A DNA stretch of 61,511 bases, taken from positions 1-61,511 of the forward strand of contig JAYNFX010000004.1 of NCBI GenBank assembly GCA_038106885.1. The letters are read 5' to 3'. The notes under the pieces are model-generated. The model did not search any database and was not told where the DNA came from. It saw only the letters and a program-made list of their open reading frames with translations. The position numbers and the translations under genes were made by a program. Below, one piece after another: positions 32,808 to 42,031 of this stretch (position 1 is its first letter; each line of letters begins with the position of its first letter). The DNA is from UBA3537 sp038106885. GTDB lineage: Bacteria; Bacteroidota; Bacteroidia; Flavobacteriales; Flavobacteriaceae.

Positions 32808-32815
32808 TAAATTTG
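32808..32815 (+). promoter_or_regulatory. Promoter -7 box for pyrG
   Basis: TAAATTTG matches TAnnTTTG exactly, with a predicted leader of about 16 bases to the ATG at 32836. No -33 TTTG was found. Confidence 0.5.
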
Positions 32816-32835
32816 TTTACGTTTAACAACGTACA

Positions 32836-34455
32836 ATGACTCAAGAAAATACTAAATACATCTTCGTGACTGGAGGTGTGAGTTCATCTCTAGGCAAAGG
32901 AATTATAGCAGCTTCACTTGCTAAACTCTTACAAGCTCAAGGATACAGAGTTACTATTCAAAAGTTAGACCCCTACATTAATGTTGATCCCGGAACTTTA
33001 AACCCTTACGAACATGGTGAATGTTATGTAACTGATGATGGAGCAGAGACAGATTTAGATTTAGGACATTACGAACGTTTTTTAAATGTTCCTACTTCCC
33101 AGGCAAATAATGTAACAACTGGTCGTATTTACCAAAGTGTAATTGAAAAAGAGCGCAAAGGCGATTTTCTAGGAAAAACTGTACAAGTTATTCCACACAT
33201 TACTGATGAAATTAAAGAAAGAATTAAGTTACTTGGGGCAAATGGAGATTATGATATTGTTATAACTGAAATTGGTGGAACAGTTGGAGATATAGAGTCA
33301 CTCCCATATGTTGAGTCTGTAAGGCAATTAAAATGGGAAATGGGTAATAAAAATACTTTAGTTATTCATTTAACACTTATTCCATATTTAACTGCTGCTG
33401 GTGAATTGAAGACAAAACCAACCCAACATAGTGTCAAAACTTTAATGGAAAGCGGTGTTCAAGCTGATGTTCTTGTTTGCCGTACAGAGCACGAGCTAAG
33501 TAAATCAATTCGTACTAAATTAGCTCGTTTTTGTAATGTTAAGGAAGATTGTGTAATTCAGTCCATTGATGCATCTACTATTTATGATGTTCCTAATTTG
33601 ATGCTTGATGAAGGTTTAGATAGTGTTGTTTTGAATAAACTAGGTCTTAAACGTTATACTCCAGATTTGGATTCATGGAATATATTTTTAAACAGACACA
33701 AGAATCCAGTTGATGAAATTAATATTGGATTAATTGGTAAATATGTAGAATTACAAGATTCTTATAAATCAATTATTGAAGCTTTTATTCATGCAGGAGC
33801 AGCTAATGAAGTAAGGGTAAACATTAAATCTATTCACTCTGAGCATCTAAGTTCTTCCAATGTTGAAATAAAATTGGATGATATAGATGGAGTCCTTGTT
33901 GCACCTGGCTTTGGAGAACGTGGTATTGAGGGTAAAATTGAATCAATTAAATATGTTAGAGAAAATAAAATTCCATTTTTTGGAATTTGTTTAGGAATGC
34001 AAATGGCTGTTATTGAATTTTCAAGAAATGTTCTTGGTTTGGAAGATGCAAATTCTTCTGAAATGGATTCTGACAGTTTAAACCATGTTATTGACCTTAT
34101 GGAAAATCAAAAACAGATTCAAGCAAAGGGAGGGACTATGCGATTGGGTTCCTGGAGCTGTGAATTATTGAATGATTCTATAGCATTCAAAGCTTATAAT
34201 AAAAAAACTGTTTTCGAGCGTCATAGACATCGATATGAATTTAATAGTAGTTATAAAAAGCAAATTGAATCTAGCGGGATGATTGCCACAGGCGTTAATC
34301 CAAAAACTGGGTTAGTTGAAATTATAGAACTGAATAATCATCCGTGGTTTGTTGGTGTTCAGTATCACCCCGAGTATAAAAGTACAGTAGCAAATCCACA
34401 TCCTTTATTCAAAGCTTTTGTTAAAGCTTCACTTAATTATAAATTATCTAAATAA
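32836..34455 (+). CDS. pyrG: CTP synthase
   Basis: A 539-residue enzyme making CTP from UTP, ATP and glutamine. The N-terminal synthetase domain (about 1-270) opens KYIFVTGGVSSSLGKGIIAA and contains KLDPYINVDPGTLNPYEHGE and ITEIGGTVGDIES. The C-terminal class I glutamine amidotransferase domain has FFGICLGMQMAV with the nucleophilic Cys near residue 380, and HPWFVGVQYHPEYKS with the catalytic His and Glu. The length is the family norm. CTP feeds phospholipid (pssA) and CDP-activated polymer synthesis. yidC follows 48 bases downstream. Confidence 0.97.
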   Translation: MTQENTKYIFVTGGVSSSLGKGIIAASLAKLLQAQGYRVTIQKLDPYINVDPGTLNPYEHGECYVTDDGAETDLDLGHYERFLNVPTSQANNVTTGRIYQSVIEKERKGDFLGKTVQVIPHITDEIKERIKLLGANGDYDIVITEIGGTVGDIESLPYVESVRQLKWEMGNKNTLVIHLTLIPYLTAAGELKTKPTQHSVKTLMESGVQADVLVCRTEHELSKSIRTKLARFCNVKEDCVIQSIDASTIYDVPNLMLDEGLDSVVLNKLGLKRYTPDLDSWNIFLNRHKNPVDEINIGLIGKYVELQDSYKSIIEAFIHAGAANEVRVNIKSIHSEHLSSSNVEIKLDDIDGVLVAPGFGERGIEGKIESIKYVRENKIPFFGICLGMQMAVIEFSRNVLGLEDANSSEMDSDSLNHVIDLMENQKQIQAKGGTMRLGSWSCELLNDSIAFKAYNKKTVFERHRHRYEFNSSYKKQIESSGMIATGVNPKTGLVEIIELNNHPWFVGVQYHPEYKSTVANPHPLFKAFVKASLNYKLSK

Positions 34456-34503
34456 AAAATAATCCCTATTTTGTCAATCTAATTATAAGAGGTTAATATT
34501 GTT

Positions 34504-36360
34504 ATGGAAGAAAAAAATTTTGATTTAAAAAGTTTTATTGGTTTTATACTCATTGGTGCAATTTTATTATACATGATGTACCAAAATCAACCATCACCAA
34601 ATGATACTTCTTTAAACGATCAAACTAATCAAGAAGAAGTTGTAAATAAAATTTCTAAAAATGATCCGAAACAATCCTCTTTCAATTTAAATGACGCCTT
34701 CAAAAAAAGAGATGTTTTAAATTCTTTTGATCAGAAAAAATATGTTCAATCAAATACACTACTTGAAAATGAATTATTAGCTATTGAAATTAGCAACTTG
34801 GGTGGAATGTTAAGTAAGGTAAGACTCAAGAATTTTGTTGATTATGATTCCGTTCCAGTAAGTTTGATTAAAAATGGTAATTCTTTGTTTAATTTAAACT
34901 TTTCAACCACAGATGGTAAGAATATAAACACTTCTGATTTATATTTTGAACCCACTTTGAAAGTGAATGGAGAAAAACAGGTTGTTTCAATGAAATTCAT
35001 GGTTTCAGAAGATCAATTTATTGAATACTTATATTCTCTTGGAAAAGATGATTATATGATTGATTTTTCAATTCGTTCTAAGGGTCTTAAAGAAGTTTTA
35101 AACAATAGATACGAGCCTACTTTTGATTGGAAAATGAAAGCATTTCGACTAGATCAAAGTATTAGTTTTGAAAATCGGTATACTAGGTTAAGTTATCAAT
35201 ATGATAAAGATAAAACTGATAAGTTATCTCAGTCAGGTAATGACGATGATATCATAGAGAGTGTTTCTTGGATTTCATACAGGCAGCATTTTTTTAGTTC
35301 AATTTTAGTCCCTAAATCAACTTTAAAAAGTGCAGAAATAAAATCTTTTGATTTAGTTAATGATGAAACAATTGATACAGTATTCACCAAAAAATATACA
35401 ACAAAATTTCCTATTGAATTTGATCAAGGTGAATTGTCTAAGAAAATGAGTTTTTACTTTGGGCCTACATATGCAGAAACATTAAAAAAATATGATAAAA
35501 ATTTAGAAGCCAGTATTCCTTTTGGATGGGGTATTTTTGGTTGGATAAATAAATCAATTTTCAGTCCATTGTACAGTTGGTTGAGTGGCTTTCTATCCTA
35601 TGGAATAGCTATAATCGTAATGACAATTCTTGTTAAAATATTATTGTCTTTCGTTCAATACAAACAATTTTTGTCACAAGCAAAAATGAAAATTTTAAAA
35701 CCTGAACTTGATGCCATAGGCGAGAAGTTCAAGTCCAATAAAATGAAAGCTCAACAAGAGCGGATGGCTCTGCAAAATAAAGCTGGGGCTAGTCCACTTA
35801 GTGGCTGTTTACCAGGTTTATTACAAATACCTGTTTTCTATTCATTATTTATGTTTTTCCCTGTCGCTTTTGAATTAAGACAAAAGCCATTTTTATGGGT
35901 TAAAGATTTAAGTTCTTATGATACGGTATTAGATTTACCATTTAATATTCCTTTTTATGGTGATCATGTTAGTTTATTCCCAATTTTAGCTTCTATTGCA
36001 ATTTTCTTCTATATGAGAATGACCACTGGTCAAAATATGAACATGCAACCACAACAAGAGGGTATGCCTGATATGGCAAAAATGATGAAATATATGATAT
36101 ATTTTTCACCCTTATTAATGTTATTCTTTTTTAATAATTATGCCTCTGGTCTTAGTCTTTATTACTTTGTTTCAAATTTAATTAGTATTGGAATCATGTT
36201 AGTAATTAAAAATTATATTATAGATGAAGATAAAGTTTTAGCTAAAATTCAAGTAAATAAATCTAAACCTAAAAAACAAAACCGATTTCAGCGTAAAATG
36301 GCTGAAATAATGGAACAAGCTGAAAAACAAAAAGCAATGCAGCAAAAAAGGAAAAAATAG
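34504..36360 (+). CDS. yidC: Membrane protein insertase YidC
   Basis: A 618-residue insertase of the Gram-negative type. An N-terminal anchor (about residues 10-25) is followed by a large periplasmic beta domain (about 60-340). The conserved core of five helices runs from about residue 345 to 575: GWIFGWINKSIFSPLYSWL, the positively charged cytoplasmic hairpin KMKILKPELDAIGEKFKSN, SPLSGCLPGLLQIPVFYSLF, and FFNNYASGLSLYYFVSNLIS. The C-terminal tail (about 580-618) is basic and can bind ribosomes. It inserts membrane proteins with SecYEG or alone. The gene lies between pyrG and mnmA, and a weak hairpin with a T-run follows its stop. Confidence 0.96.
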   Translation: MEEKNFDLKSFIGFILIGAILLYMMYQNQPSPNDTSLNDQTNQEEVVNKISKNDPKQSSFNLNDAFKKRDVLNSFDQKKYVQSNTLLENELLAIEISNLGGMLSKVRLKNFVDYDSVPVSLIKNGNSLFNLNFSTTDGKNINTSDLYFEPTLKVNGEKQVVSMKFMVSEDQFIEYLYSLGKDDYMIDFSIRSKGLKEVLNNRYEPTFDWKMKAFRLDQSISFENRYTRLSYQYDKDKTDKLSQSGNDDDIIESVSWISYRQHFFSSILVPKSTLKSAEIKSFDLVNDETIDTVFTKKYTTKFPIEFDQGELSKKMSFYFGPTYAETLKKYDKNLEASIPFGWGIFGWINKSIFSPLYSWLSGFLSYGIAIIVMTILVKILLSFVQYKQFLSQAKMKILKPELDAIGEKFKSNKMKAQQERMALQNKAGASPLSGCLPGLLQIPVFYSLFMFFPVAFELRQKPFLWVKDLSSYDTVLDLPFNIPFYGDHVSLFPILASIAIFFYMRMTTGQNMNMQPQQEGMPDMAKMMKYMIYFSPLLMLFFFNNYASGLSLYYFVSNLISIGIMLVIKNYIIDEDKVLAKIQVNKSKPKKQNRFQRKMAEIMEQAEKQKAMQQKRKK

Positions 36361-36366
36361 TTAATT

Positions 36367-36393
36367 AAAGGTTTTCTCTAGGTACCCTTTTTT
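36367..36393 (+). terminator. Possible rho-independent terminator after yidC
   Basis: AAAGGT (36367-36372) can pair with ACCCTTT (36384-36390) with one bulged C, followed by more T. The stem is short and imperfect, so the call is weak; it stands between yidC and the mnmA promoter box, where a terminator would make sense. Confidence 0.4.
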
Positions 36394-36416
36394 ATTTTCC
36401 TTATTTGAATTATTTA

Positions 36417-36424
36417 TAAATTTG
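36417..36424 (+). promoter_or_regulatory. Promoter -7 box touching the mnmA start (leaderless)
   Basis: TAAATTTG is an exact TAnnTTTG match ending four bases (CTAA) before the ATG at 36429. The implied transcript start coincides with the start codon. Confidence 0.55.
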
Positions 36425-36428
36425 CTAA

Positions 36429-37622
36429 ATGAAAACAGTTGTTATTGGTTTATCAGGTGGTGTTGATTCAAGTGTCTCAGCCTATTTATTAAAAGAGCAG
36501 GGGTATCATGTCATAGGTCTTTTTATGAAAAATTGGCATGATGATTCAGTAACAATTTCTAATGAGTGTCCATGGCTTGATGATAGCAATGATGCAATGT
36601 TAGTAGCTGAAAAGTTAGAAATTCCATTTCAAACAATTGATCTGAGTATTCAGTATAAGTCCCGAATTGTTGATTACATGTTTAATGAGTATAAACATGG
36701 GCGTACACCTAATCCTGATATTTTATGTAATAAAGAGATTAAATTTGATATTTTTTTGGATACTGCTATTTCTCTTGGTGCAGACTATATAGCTACTGGT
36801 CATTATTGTCGTAAATCATCAATAAGCTTTGGGGAAGATAATAAACAAATTTATTCATTATTATCAGGATTAGATAAAAATAAGGATCAATCATATTTTT
36901 TATGTCAATTATCTCAATTCCAACTTTCAAAAACTTTATTTCCAATAGGTGAACTTGAGAAATCTGAAGTAAGAAAAATTGCATCTGATATAGGCTTAGT
37001 AACAGCTGATAAAAAGGACTCACAGGGGTTGTGTTTTATTGGTAAAGTAAGATTGCCTGAATTCTTAATGCAAAAATTAAAACCAAAAAAAGGGGATATT
37101 ATCCAAATCCCAAATGACTTTAAAAAATATAATAATATACTCCCCAATTTCGAATCAAAAGCCCTAGAGCTTCGCTTTAAGAGCAAAAAAATAAATTATG
37201 ATTACGATGATGGCATTGTAATGGGAACTCATCAAGGTGCTCATTTTTTCACTATAGGACAACGAAAAGGCCTGTCTGTGGGTGGAACAAAAAAACCTCT
37301 TTTTGTAATTGCTACTGATGTTGATAAAAATATAGTTTACGTTGGGGAAGGAAAAGATCACCCCGGGTTGTTACGTAATGTTTTGTATGTCAATAATGAT
37401 GATGTTCATTGGGTTAGAGATGATTTAAAATTATCTAATGGTGATAATTTAGAAGTATTAGCAAGGATTCGTTACAGACAGACTTTACAGAAAGCATATA
37501 TACATAAATTTAATGATGGATTATATGTTGAATTTTTAAATCTTCAAACTGCTATAACTGAAGGTCAATTTGTTGCATGGTATATTGGTGAAGAATTAGT
37601 TGGTTCGGGAGTAATTTCTTAA
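36429..37622 (+). CDS. mnmA: tRNA-specific 2-thiouridylase MnmA
   Basis: A 397-residue PP-loop enzyme that thiolates U34 of tRNA for Lys, Glu and Gln. The ATP-binding SGGVDSS lies at residues 9-15, GRTPNPDILCNKEIKF carries the catalytic Cys near residue 100, and KDSQGLCFIGKVR the second Cys near residue 200. GAHFFTIGQRKGLSVGG and a C-terminal beta-barrel domain follow. A short insertion around residues 245-265 is lineage-typical. The sulfur relay partners are not in the window. It starts immediately behind a promoter box and is followed by a nitronate-monooxygenase-like gene at 31 bases. Confidence 0.96.
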   Translation: MKTVVIGLSGGVDSSVSAYLLKEQGYHVIGLFMKNWHDDSVTISNECPWLDDSNDAMLVAEKLEIPFQTIDLSIQYKSRIVDYMFNEYKHGRTPNPDILCNKEIKFDIFLDTAISLGADYIATGHYCRKSSISFGEDNKQIYSLLSGLDKNKDQSYFLCQLSQFQLSKTLFPIGELEKSEVRKIASDIGLVTADKKDSQGLCFIGKVRLPEFLMQKLKPKKGDIIQIPNDFKKYNNILPNFESKALELRFKSKKINYDYDDGIVMGTHQGAHFFTIGQRKGLSVGGTKKPLFVIATDVDKNIVYVGEGKDHPGLLRNVLYVNNDDVHWVRDDLKLSNGDNLEVLARIRYRQTLQKAYIHKFNDGLYVEFLNLQTAITEGQFVAWYIGEELVGSGVIS

Positions 37623-37653
37623 ATTTAAGATAAATACTTTTTCTTTGTTAGGA

Positions 37654-38601
37654 ATGCATAATTGTATTACGAAATTATTTAAAATCAAATATCCAATTGT
37701 TCAAGCTGGAATGGTTTGGAATAGCGGTTGGAAATTAGCCTCAGCTTCTAGTAACGCTGGGATTTTAGGTTTAATTGGGGCAGGATCTATGTATCCTGAT
37801 ACTTTAAGAGAACATATTAAGAAATGTAAATTAGCAACAAAAAATCCATTTGGAGTTAATGTCCCATTATTATATCCAAATATTAAGCAGATTATGGAAA
37901 TAATAGTTGAAGAAAATGTAAAAATTGTTTTTACTTCAGCTGGTAATCCAAATCAATGGACTTCATGGTTAAAAAAAAACGGAGTAATAGTTGTTCACGT
38001 AGTAAGTAGTTTAAAGTTTGCTGAAAAAGCTGCTAATGCTGGAGTTGATGCTATTGTTGCAGAGGGTTTTGAAGCTGGAGGTCATAATGGTCGTGAGGAA
38101 ACAACCACTTTTGCTTTAGTCCCATTAATTTGTAGACAATTATCAATACCAGTGATTTCTGCCGGAGGTATTGCCACAGGCAGAGGTTTTTTAGCTGCAA
38201 TGGCTTTAGGTGCTAATGGAGTACAAATTGGAAGTAGATTTGTAGCGAGTGTCGAGTCATCTGCTCACATGGCTTTTAAAAAAGCAGTTATTGATTCAAA
38301 AGAAGGAGATACTAAATTAACCCTGAAGGAATTAACTCCAGTTAGGTTATTGAAAAATAAGTTTTATGATGATTTAGTTTCTTTATACAAAGACAATCCA
38401 ACTAAGAATGATTTAAAATCATTTCTTGGACGTGCTAGAGCTAAACTAGGAATGTTTGAGGGTGAATTAGATGATGGTGAATTAGAAATAGGTCAAATTT
38501 CAGCCATAATAAATAAAATCTTACCTGTTGAGATAATAGTAAATGAAATTATTGATGAATATAACTCAGTAATTAATGAACTTAAAAGTATTAATAAATG
38601 A
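37654..38601 (+). CDS. Nitronate monooxygenase-like flavin oxidoreductase
   Basis: A 315-residue TIM-barrel FMN enzyme of the nitronate monooxygenase / enoyl-reductase II group. The N-terminus IKYPIVQAGMVWNSGWKLA, the AEGFEAGGHNGRE motif near residues 140-152, and the phosphate-binding PVISAGGIATGRGFLAA and GANGVQIGSRFVAS motifs are intact. It may detoxify nitronates, but relatives also serve other NAD(P)H-dependent reactions, so the substrate is uncertain. A TTG three codons upstream is possible; ATG at 37654 gives the usual N-terminus. Its stop overlaps mazG by four bases. Confidence 0.88.
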   Translation: MHNCITKLFKIKYPIVQAGMVWNSGWKLASASSNAGILGLIGAGSMYPDTLREHIKKCKLATKNPFGVNVPLLYPNIKQIMEIIVEENVKIVFTSAGNPNQWTSWLKKNGVIVVHVVSSLKFAEKAANAGVDAIVAEGFEAGGHNGREETTTFALVPLICRQLSIPVISAGGIATGRGFLAAMALGANGVQIGSRFVASVESSAHMAFKKAVIDSKEGDTKLTLKELTPVRLLKNKFYDDLVSLYKDNPTKNDLKSFLGRARAKLGMFEGELDDGELEIGQISAIINKILPVEIIVNEIIDEYNSVINELKSINK

Positions 38602-39371
38602 CTAATCGTAGAAAACAAATCTTAGCCTTTGAAAGGCTATTGGATATAATGGATGAATTGAGAGAAAAGTGTCCATGGGATAAAAAACAAACTTTGGAGT
38701 CTCTTAGAACCTTAACTATTGAAGAAACTTATGAGTTAGCAGATTCAATACTAGATAATAATTTTAATGAAATAAAAGGAGAATTAGGAGACCTGATGTT
38801 ACATATTGTTTTTTATTCTAAAATTGCTAGTGAAACCAATAATTTTGATATTGGTGATGTATTAAATACAATTTGTGACAAACTTATTAATCGTCATCCT
38901 CATATATATGCAGATAAAGCTGAATTAGACGAAGATCAGGTAAAGAAAAATTGGGAAAAAATTAAACTAAAAGAGGGTAAAAAAAGTGTACTTGAGGGTG
39001 TTCCCTCGAGTTTACCACCACTAGTTAAAGCTATGCGAATTCAAGAAAAAGTTTCTGGAATAGGATTTGATTGGGACAATATTGATCAAGTCTTTGAAAA
39101 GGTAGAAGAGGAGTTATTGGAATTAAAAAAAGAAATTGTAAATAATGATTTTGAAAATATTGAAGCAGAATTTGGTGATGTCTTATTTTCATTAGTTAAT
39201 TACGCTAGGTATATAAAAATCAATCCTGAAAATGCTCTTTCTCGAACAAATAAAAAATTTATCAAGAGGTTTCAATATTTGGAAAATAGATCAAGAATGA
39301 TTAAAAAAAGTTTATCTGAAATGTCATTGTCTGAAATGAATATTTTATGGGATGAGGCTAAAGACCAATAG
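38598..39371 (+). CDS. mazG: Nucleoside triphosphate pyrophosphohydrolase MazG
   Basis: A 257-residue protein with two MazG domains, hydrolysing (d)NTPs to NMP and pyrophosphate and thought to clear aberrant nucleotides. The first domain has REKCPWDKKQTLESLR and the metal motif IEETYELADSI near residues 50-60, with GELGDLMLHIVFYSKIA. The second has SGIGFDWDNIDQVFEKVEEE and AEFGDVLFSLVNYAR near residues 195-210. Length and order match the E. coli-type two-domain enzyme. It overlaps the nitronate-monooxygenase-like gene by four bases and abuts the convergent DUF349 gene with no spacer. Confidence 0.94.
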   Translation: MTNRRKQILAFERLLDIMDELREKCPWDKKQTLESLRTLTIEETYELADSILDNNFNEIKGELGDLMLHIVFYSKIASETNNFDIGDVLNTICDKLINRHPHIYADKAELDEDQVKKNWEKIKLKEGKKSVLEGVPSSLPPLVKAMRIQEKVSGIGFDWDNIDQVFEKVEEELLELKKEIVNNDFENIEAEFGDVLFSLVNYARYIKINPENALSRTNKKFIKRFQYLENRSRMIKKSLSEMSLSEMNILWDEAKDQ

Positions 39372-41213
39372 TTATTTGATTATTTTATTAATTTTAGTGA
39401 TCTTATCTGTCCATTTTTTTAATTCATATTTATGATTTTCTATTTTTTTATTAACATCAATGATCATTGGATTATTCATATCAACATTTGAGAAGAATTG
39501 TAGATTATTTTCAAGCTGATTAATTTGCGATTTTATTTCACCTACTTTGTTTTTGACAAATTGCAATTCGTTATTTAGTGACTTTGGATTTTTAGTTAAT
39601 TCATTTAGTTTAATAAAATATTTTAAATCATTGATTTCTTCTTCTTCAGCTCCGATTGATTTAAGATTAGAATTAATAATTTTGTTGAATTCTTTATCAA
39701 TAAATTTTTTATTTCTTGGTGTATTACCAATTTTAGCCCATTCTATAGATATTTCTTTTAACTTATTAAAATTAGCTTTTTTCTGTTTCCCAAATTCAAA
39801 TGATTTAAGACTTTCTAATATTATTTCCTTGTCTTTAAATGCTTGTATTTCCTCTTCTGTTCCTGAAATATTTTGTTCATGATACTTGTCAAAGAATTCA
39901 TTACAAGCAGTTCTAAATCTCTTCCAAAGTTTATTACTTTCTTTTCTTGGAATATGACCAATTTCTTTCCATTGGTTCTGTATTTTTTTCATTAAAACAA
40001 CAGTAGTCTCAAGATTATCATTGTCCTTATTTTTTTCAGCGATTTCTGTTAATTCTTGTTTTTTTCTCAGATTTTCAACTTGTTCCTTTTTTAATTTTTT
40101 GTAAAAATTGTTTTTATTTTTATTAAATACTCCAACAGCAGTTTTAAAATCAGTCCAAGTTTTATTGTTTTGTTTTCTTGGTACATTACCAATTTTTAAA
40201 AACTTTTCTCTTAGATTTTCAATTTCTTTGATTTTATTTTGCCATTCTGTGTGAGTTTTATTTTCTAATTCTGAAACTGACTTAATTTTATTAATGATTT
40301 CTTCTTTTAATTTTAAATTCTCAATTAACTTTTCTTCAATTTGTGTATTGAATATTTTTCTCTTTTCATTAATAACTTTAGTTGCGTTACTAAATTCGTT
40401 CCACAGGTTTATGCGATGTTCTTTAGCAACAGGCCCCAATTCTTCTTTCCATATTTTGTGTAATGCCTGCAACTCTCTAAAAGCACGACCTAAATTGGTT
40501 TCTTTTGATAAAGAATTAGCTTTTTCAATAAGCTTTGATTTTTTTTCAAAATTATATTTGTAATCTCTCTCTCTTAGATCTCTATCTAGGTGTAAAAAAT
40601 CGTAAAATCTTTCAACATGGTGACGATAATTATTCCATACATTATTAGCATCTTTTAGAGGTACTTTTCCTATTTCTCTCCATTGATCTTGTAAATCTCT
40701 AAATTCGTTATAGCTTTTATTCGTATTTTGGTTGGTGTCAATTAAATTTTTTATGTTATCAATAATTTGTAATCTTAATTGAAGATTTTTTTTGTAAATC
40801 TCATTTCTATTTTTCTCAAAAAGTTCATTTTTTTCTCTAAAAACTTTTGATAATGTATTAAACCTCTTTTTTTGCGGATGTGAAAAATTGAAATCAATTA
40901 TATTTCCACCTTCTTCAATAAATTTCTTTTTATTTTCATTCAAGAGTTGGTTGAACTTAGAATTGAATACTTTTTTAATTTTATTTACATTTAATCGTAT
41001 TTGCTGTATGTTATCTTTTTTTAAAATCTCTTCAAATGATTGGACTAGAGACTCTAAATCCATTGATTCGAATTCACTTTTTAAGGATTCAATGTTCAAT
41101 TCAACTTTTTTATCACTTTCTAAAATAGAATCATTACTTAAATCTAAATCATTTTTATTTGATTCTATTTCTTTTTTTCCATCTGCTTCTAGCAGGTTAT
41201 CTTTCGTTTCCAT
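39372..41213 (-). CDS. DUF349-repeat protein
   Basis: A 613-residue, highly charged, mostly helical cytosolic protein. At least five DUF349 repeats are visible, each centred on a W-x3-G-x-P pattern: WREIGKVPLKDANNVWNNYR, WKEELGPVAKEHRINLWNEF, FLKIGNVPRKQNNKTWTDFK, WKEIGHIPRKESNKLWKRFR and WAKIGNTPRNKKFIDKEFNK. The first 110 residues are acidic and low-complexity, and coiled-coil segments separate the repeats. The function is unknown; a role in nucleic-acid or ribosome-associated processes has been suspected for the family. It abuts mazG tail to tail. Upstream, AACCTTTG ends four bases before the ATG, resembling the leaderless spacing seen elsewhere. Confidence 0.9.
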   Translation of the reverse strand: METKDNLLEADGKKEIESNKNDLDLSNDSILESDKKVELNIESLKSEFESMDLESLVQSFEEILKKDNIQQIRLNVNKIKKVFNSKFNQLLNENKKKFIEEGGNIIDFNFSHPQKKRFNTLSKVFREKNELFEKNRNEIYKKNLQLRLQIIDNIKNLIDTNQNTNKSYNEFRDLQDQWREIGKVPLKDANNVWNNYRHHVERFYDFLHLDRDLRERDYKYNFEKKSKLIEKANSLSKETNLGRAFRELQALHKIWKEELGPVAKEHRINLWNEFSNATKVINEKRKIFNTQIEEKLIENLKLKEEIINKIKSVSELENKTHTEWQNKIKEIENLREKFLKIGNVPRKQNNKTWTDFKTAVGVFNKNKNNFYKKLKKEQVENLRKKQELTEIAEKNKDNDNLETTVVLMKKIQNQWKEIGHIPRKESNKLWKRFRTACNEFFDKYHEQNISGTEEEIQAFKDKEIILESLKSFEFGKQKKANFNKLKEISIEWAKIGNTPRNKKFIDKEFNKIINSNLKSIGAEEEEINDLKYFIKLNELTKNPKSLNNELQFVKNKVGEIKSQINQLENNLQFFSNVDMNNPMIIDVNKKIENHKYELKKWTDKITKINKIIK

Positions 41214-41299
41214 ATATCAAAGGTTTATTGTAATAATTCCTATGAAATATAAATATAATGCTATCTGATTAAATTACAAATTATTATCAGTGACAGTAA

Positions 41300-42031
41300 T
41301 TATTTATTCCATATTTCCCAAGATTTTTCTGCTTGTAGTTCAAGCATTCTCAGTCCGTTAATAGTTTGAGCTTTTGCTTGAAATCCTTTTTCTAGAAATT
41401 TGGTTTGAACTGGATTATAAATCAAATCAAAAAGAATATGATCTTGAGTTATGTGTTTATATGGAATATCAGGGCTATCTTTAATATTTGGATATGTTCC
41501 AATGGGAGTGCAATTTATAATTATTGTATTATTCTTAATAATATCTTTTGTTAGACAGTTATAGCTTATGTGTTTGTTTAACTTAGGATCTCTAGAAACA
41601 AATTGGGATCTTATTTTTAATTTATTTAGCGCAAAATTCACAGCCTTAGAAGCACCTCCAGTACCAAGTATTAATGCTGAGTTATGATTGTTATTTAAGT
41701 ATGGAATTAAAGATTTTGTAAAACCGTAATGATCAGTATTGTATCCAATTAGCTTATTGTTTTTAATTTTTATAGTATTAACTGCTCCTATTTTTTGTGC
41801 TTCAAAATCAATTTCATCTAAAAAGGGAATAATAGTTTCTTTATACGGAATGGTAACATTTAAACCATTTATTTTTTTATTTATTTTTAATATTGAGGGA
41901 AATTTATCAAGAATATCTATATCAAAATTCTTGTACTCACAATTTAAATTTTCTAGTTCAAATTTTTTTTTAAAAAATGACCTTGAAAAAGAATAATCAA
42001 TATTTTTACCTATCAATCCGTAAGTTTTCAT
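41300..42031 (-). CDS. aroE: Shikimate dehydrogenase
   Basis: A 243-residue NADP-dependent enzyme reducing 3-dehydroshikimate in aromatic amino-acid synthesis. The N-terminal substrate domain has the SFSRSFF pattern and NVTIPYKETIIPFLD with the catalytic Lys near residue 65. GAVNTIKI follows, and the nucleotide-binding loop is LGTGGASKAV near residue 122. TPIGTYPN and GLRMLELQAEKSWEIW complete the family pattern. It is slightly shorter than E. coli AroE (272), as is usual in this phylum. Its start overlaps the second DUF368 gene by four bases, so it closes a TPR-DUF368-DUF368-aroE unit. Confidence 0.93.
   Translation of the reverse strand: MKTYGLIGKNIDYSFSRSFFKKKFELENLNCEYKNFDIDILDKFPSILKINKKINGLNVTIPYKETIIPFLDEIDFEAQKIGAVNTIKIKNNKLIGYNTDHYGFTKSLIPYLNNNHNSALILGTGGASKAVNFALNKLKIRSQFVSRDPKLNKHISYNCLTKDIIKNNTIIINCTPIGTYPNIKDSPDIPYKHITQDHILFDLIYNPVQTKFLEKGFQAKAQTINGLRMLELQAEKSWEIWNK

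Noticed and set aside
39315..39345. Short tandem repeat encoding LSEM-SLSEM near the end of mazG
   Set aside because: MazG proteins commonly end with a similar Ser/Leu/Glu-Met helix; two copies of nine bases are not evidence of a special element.
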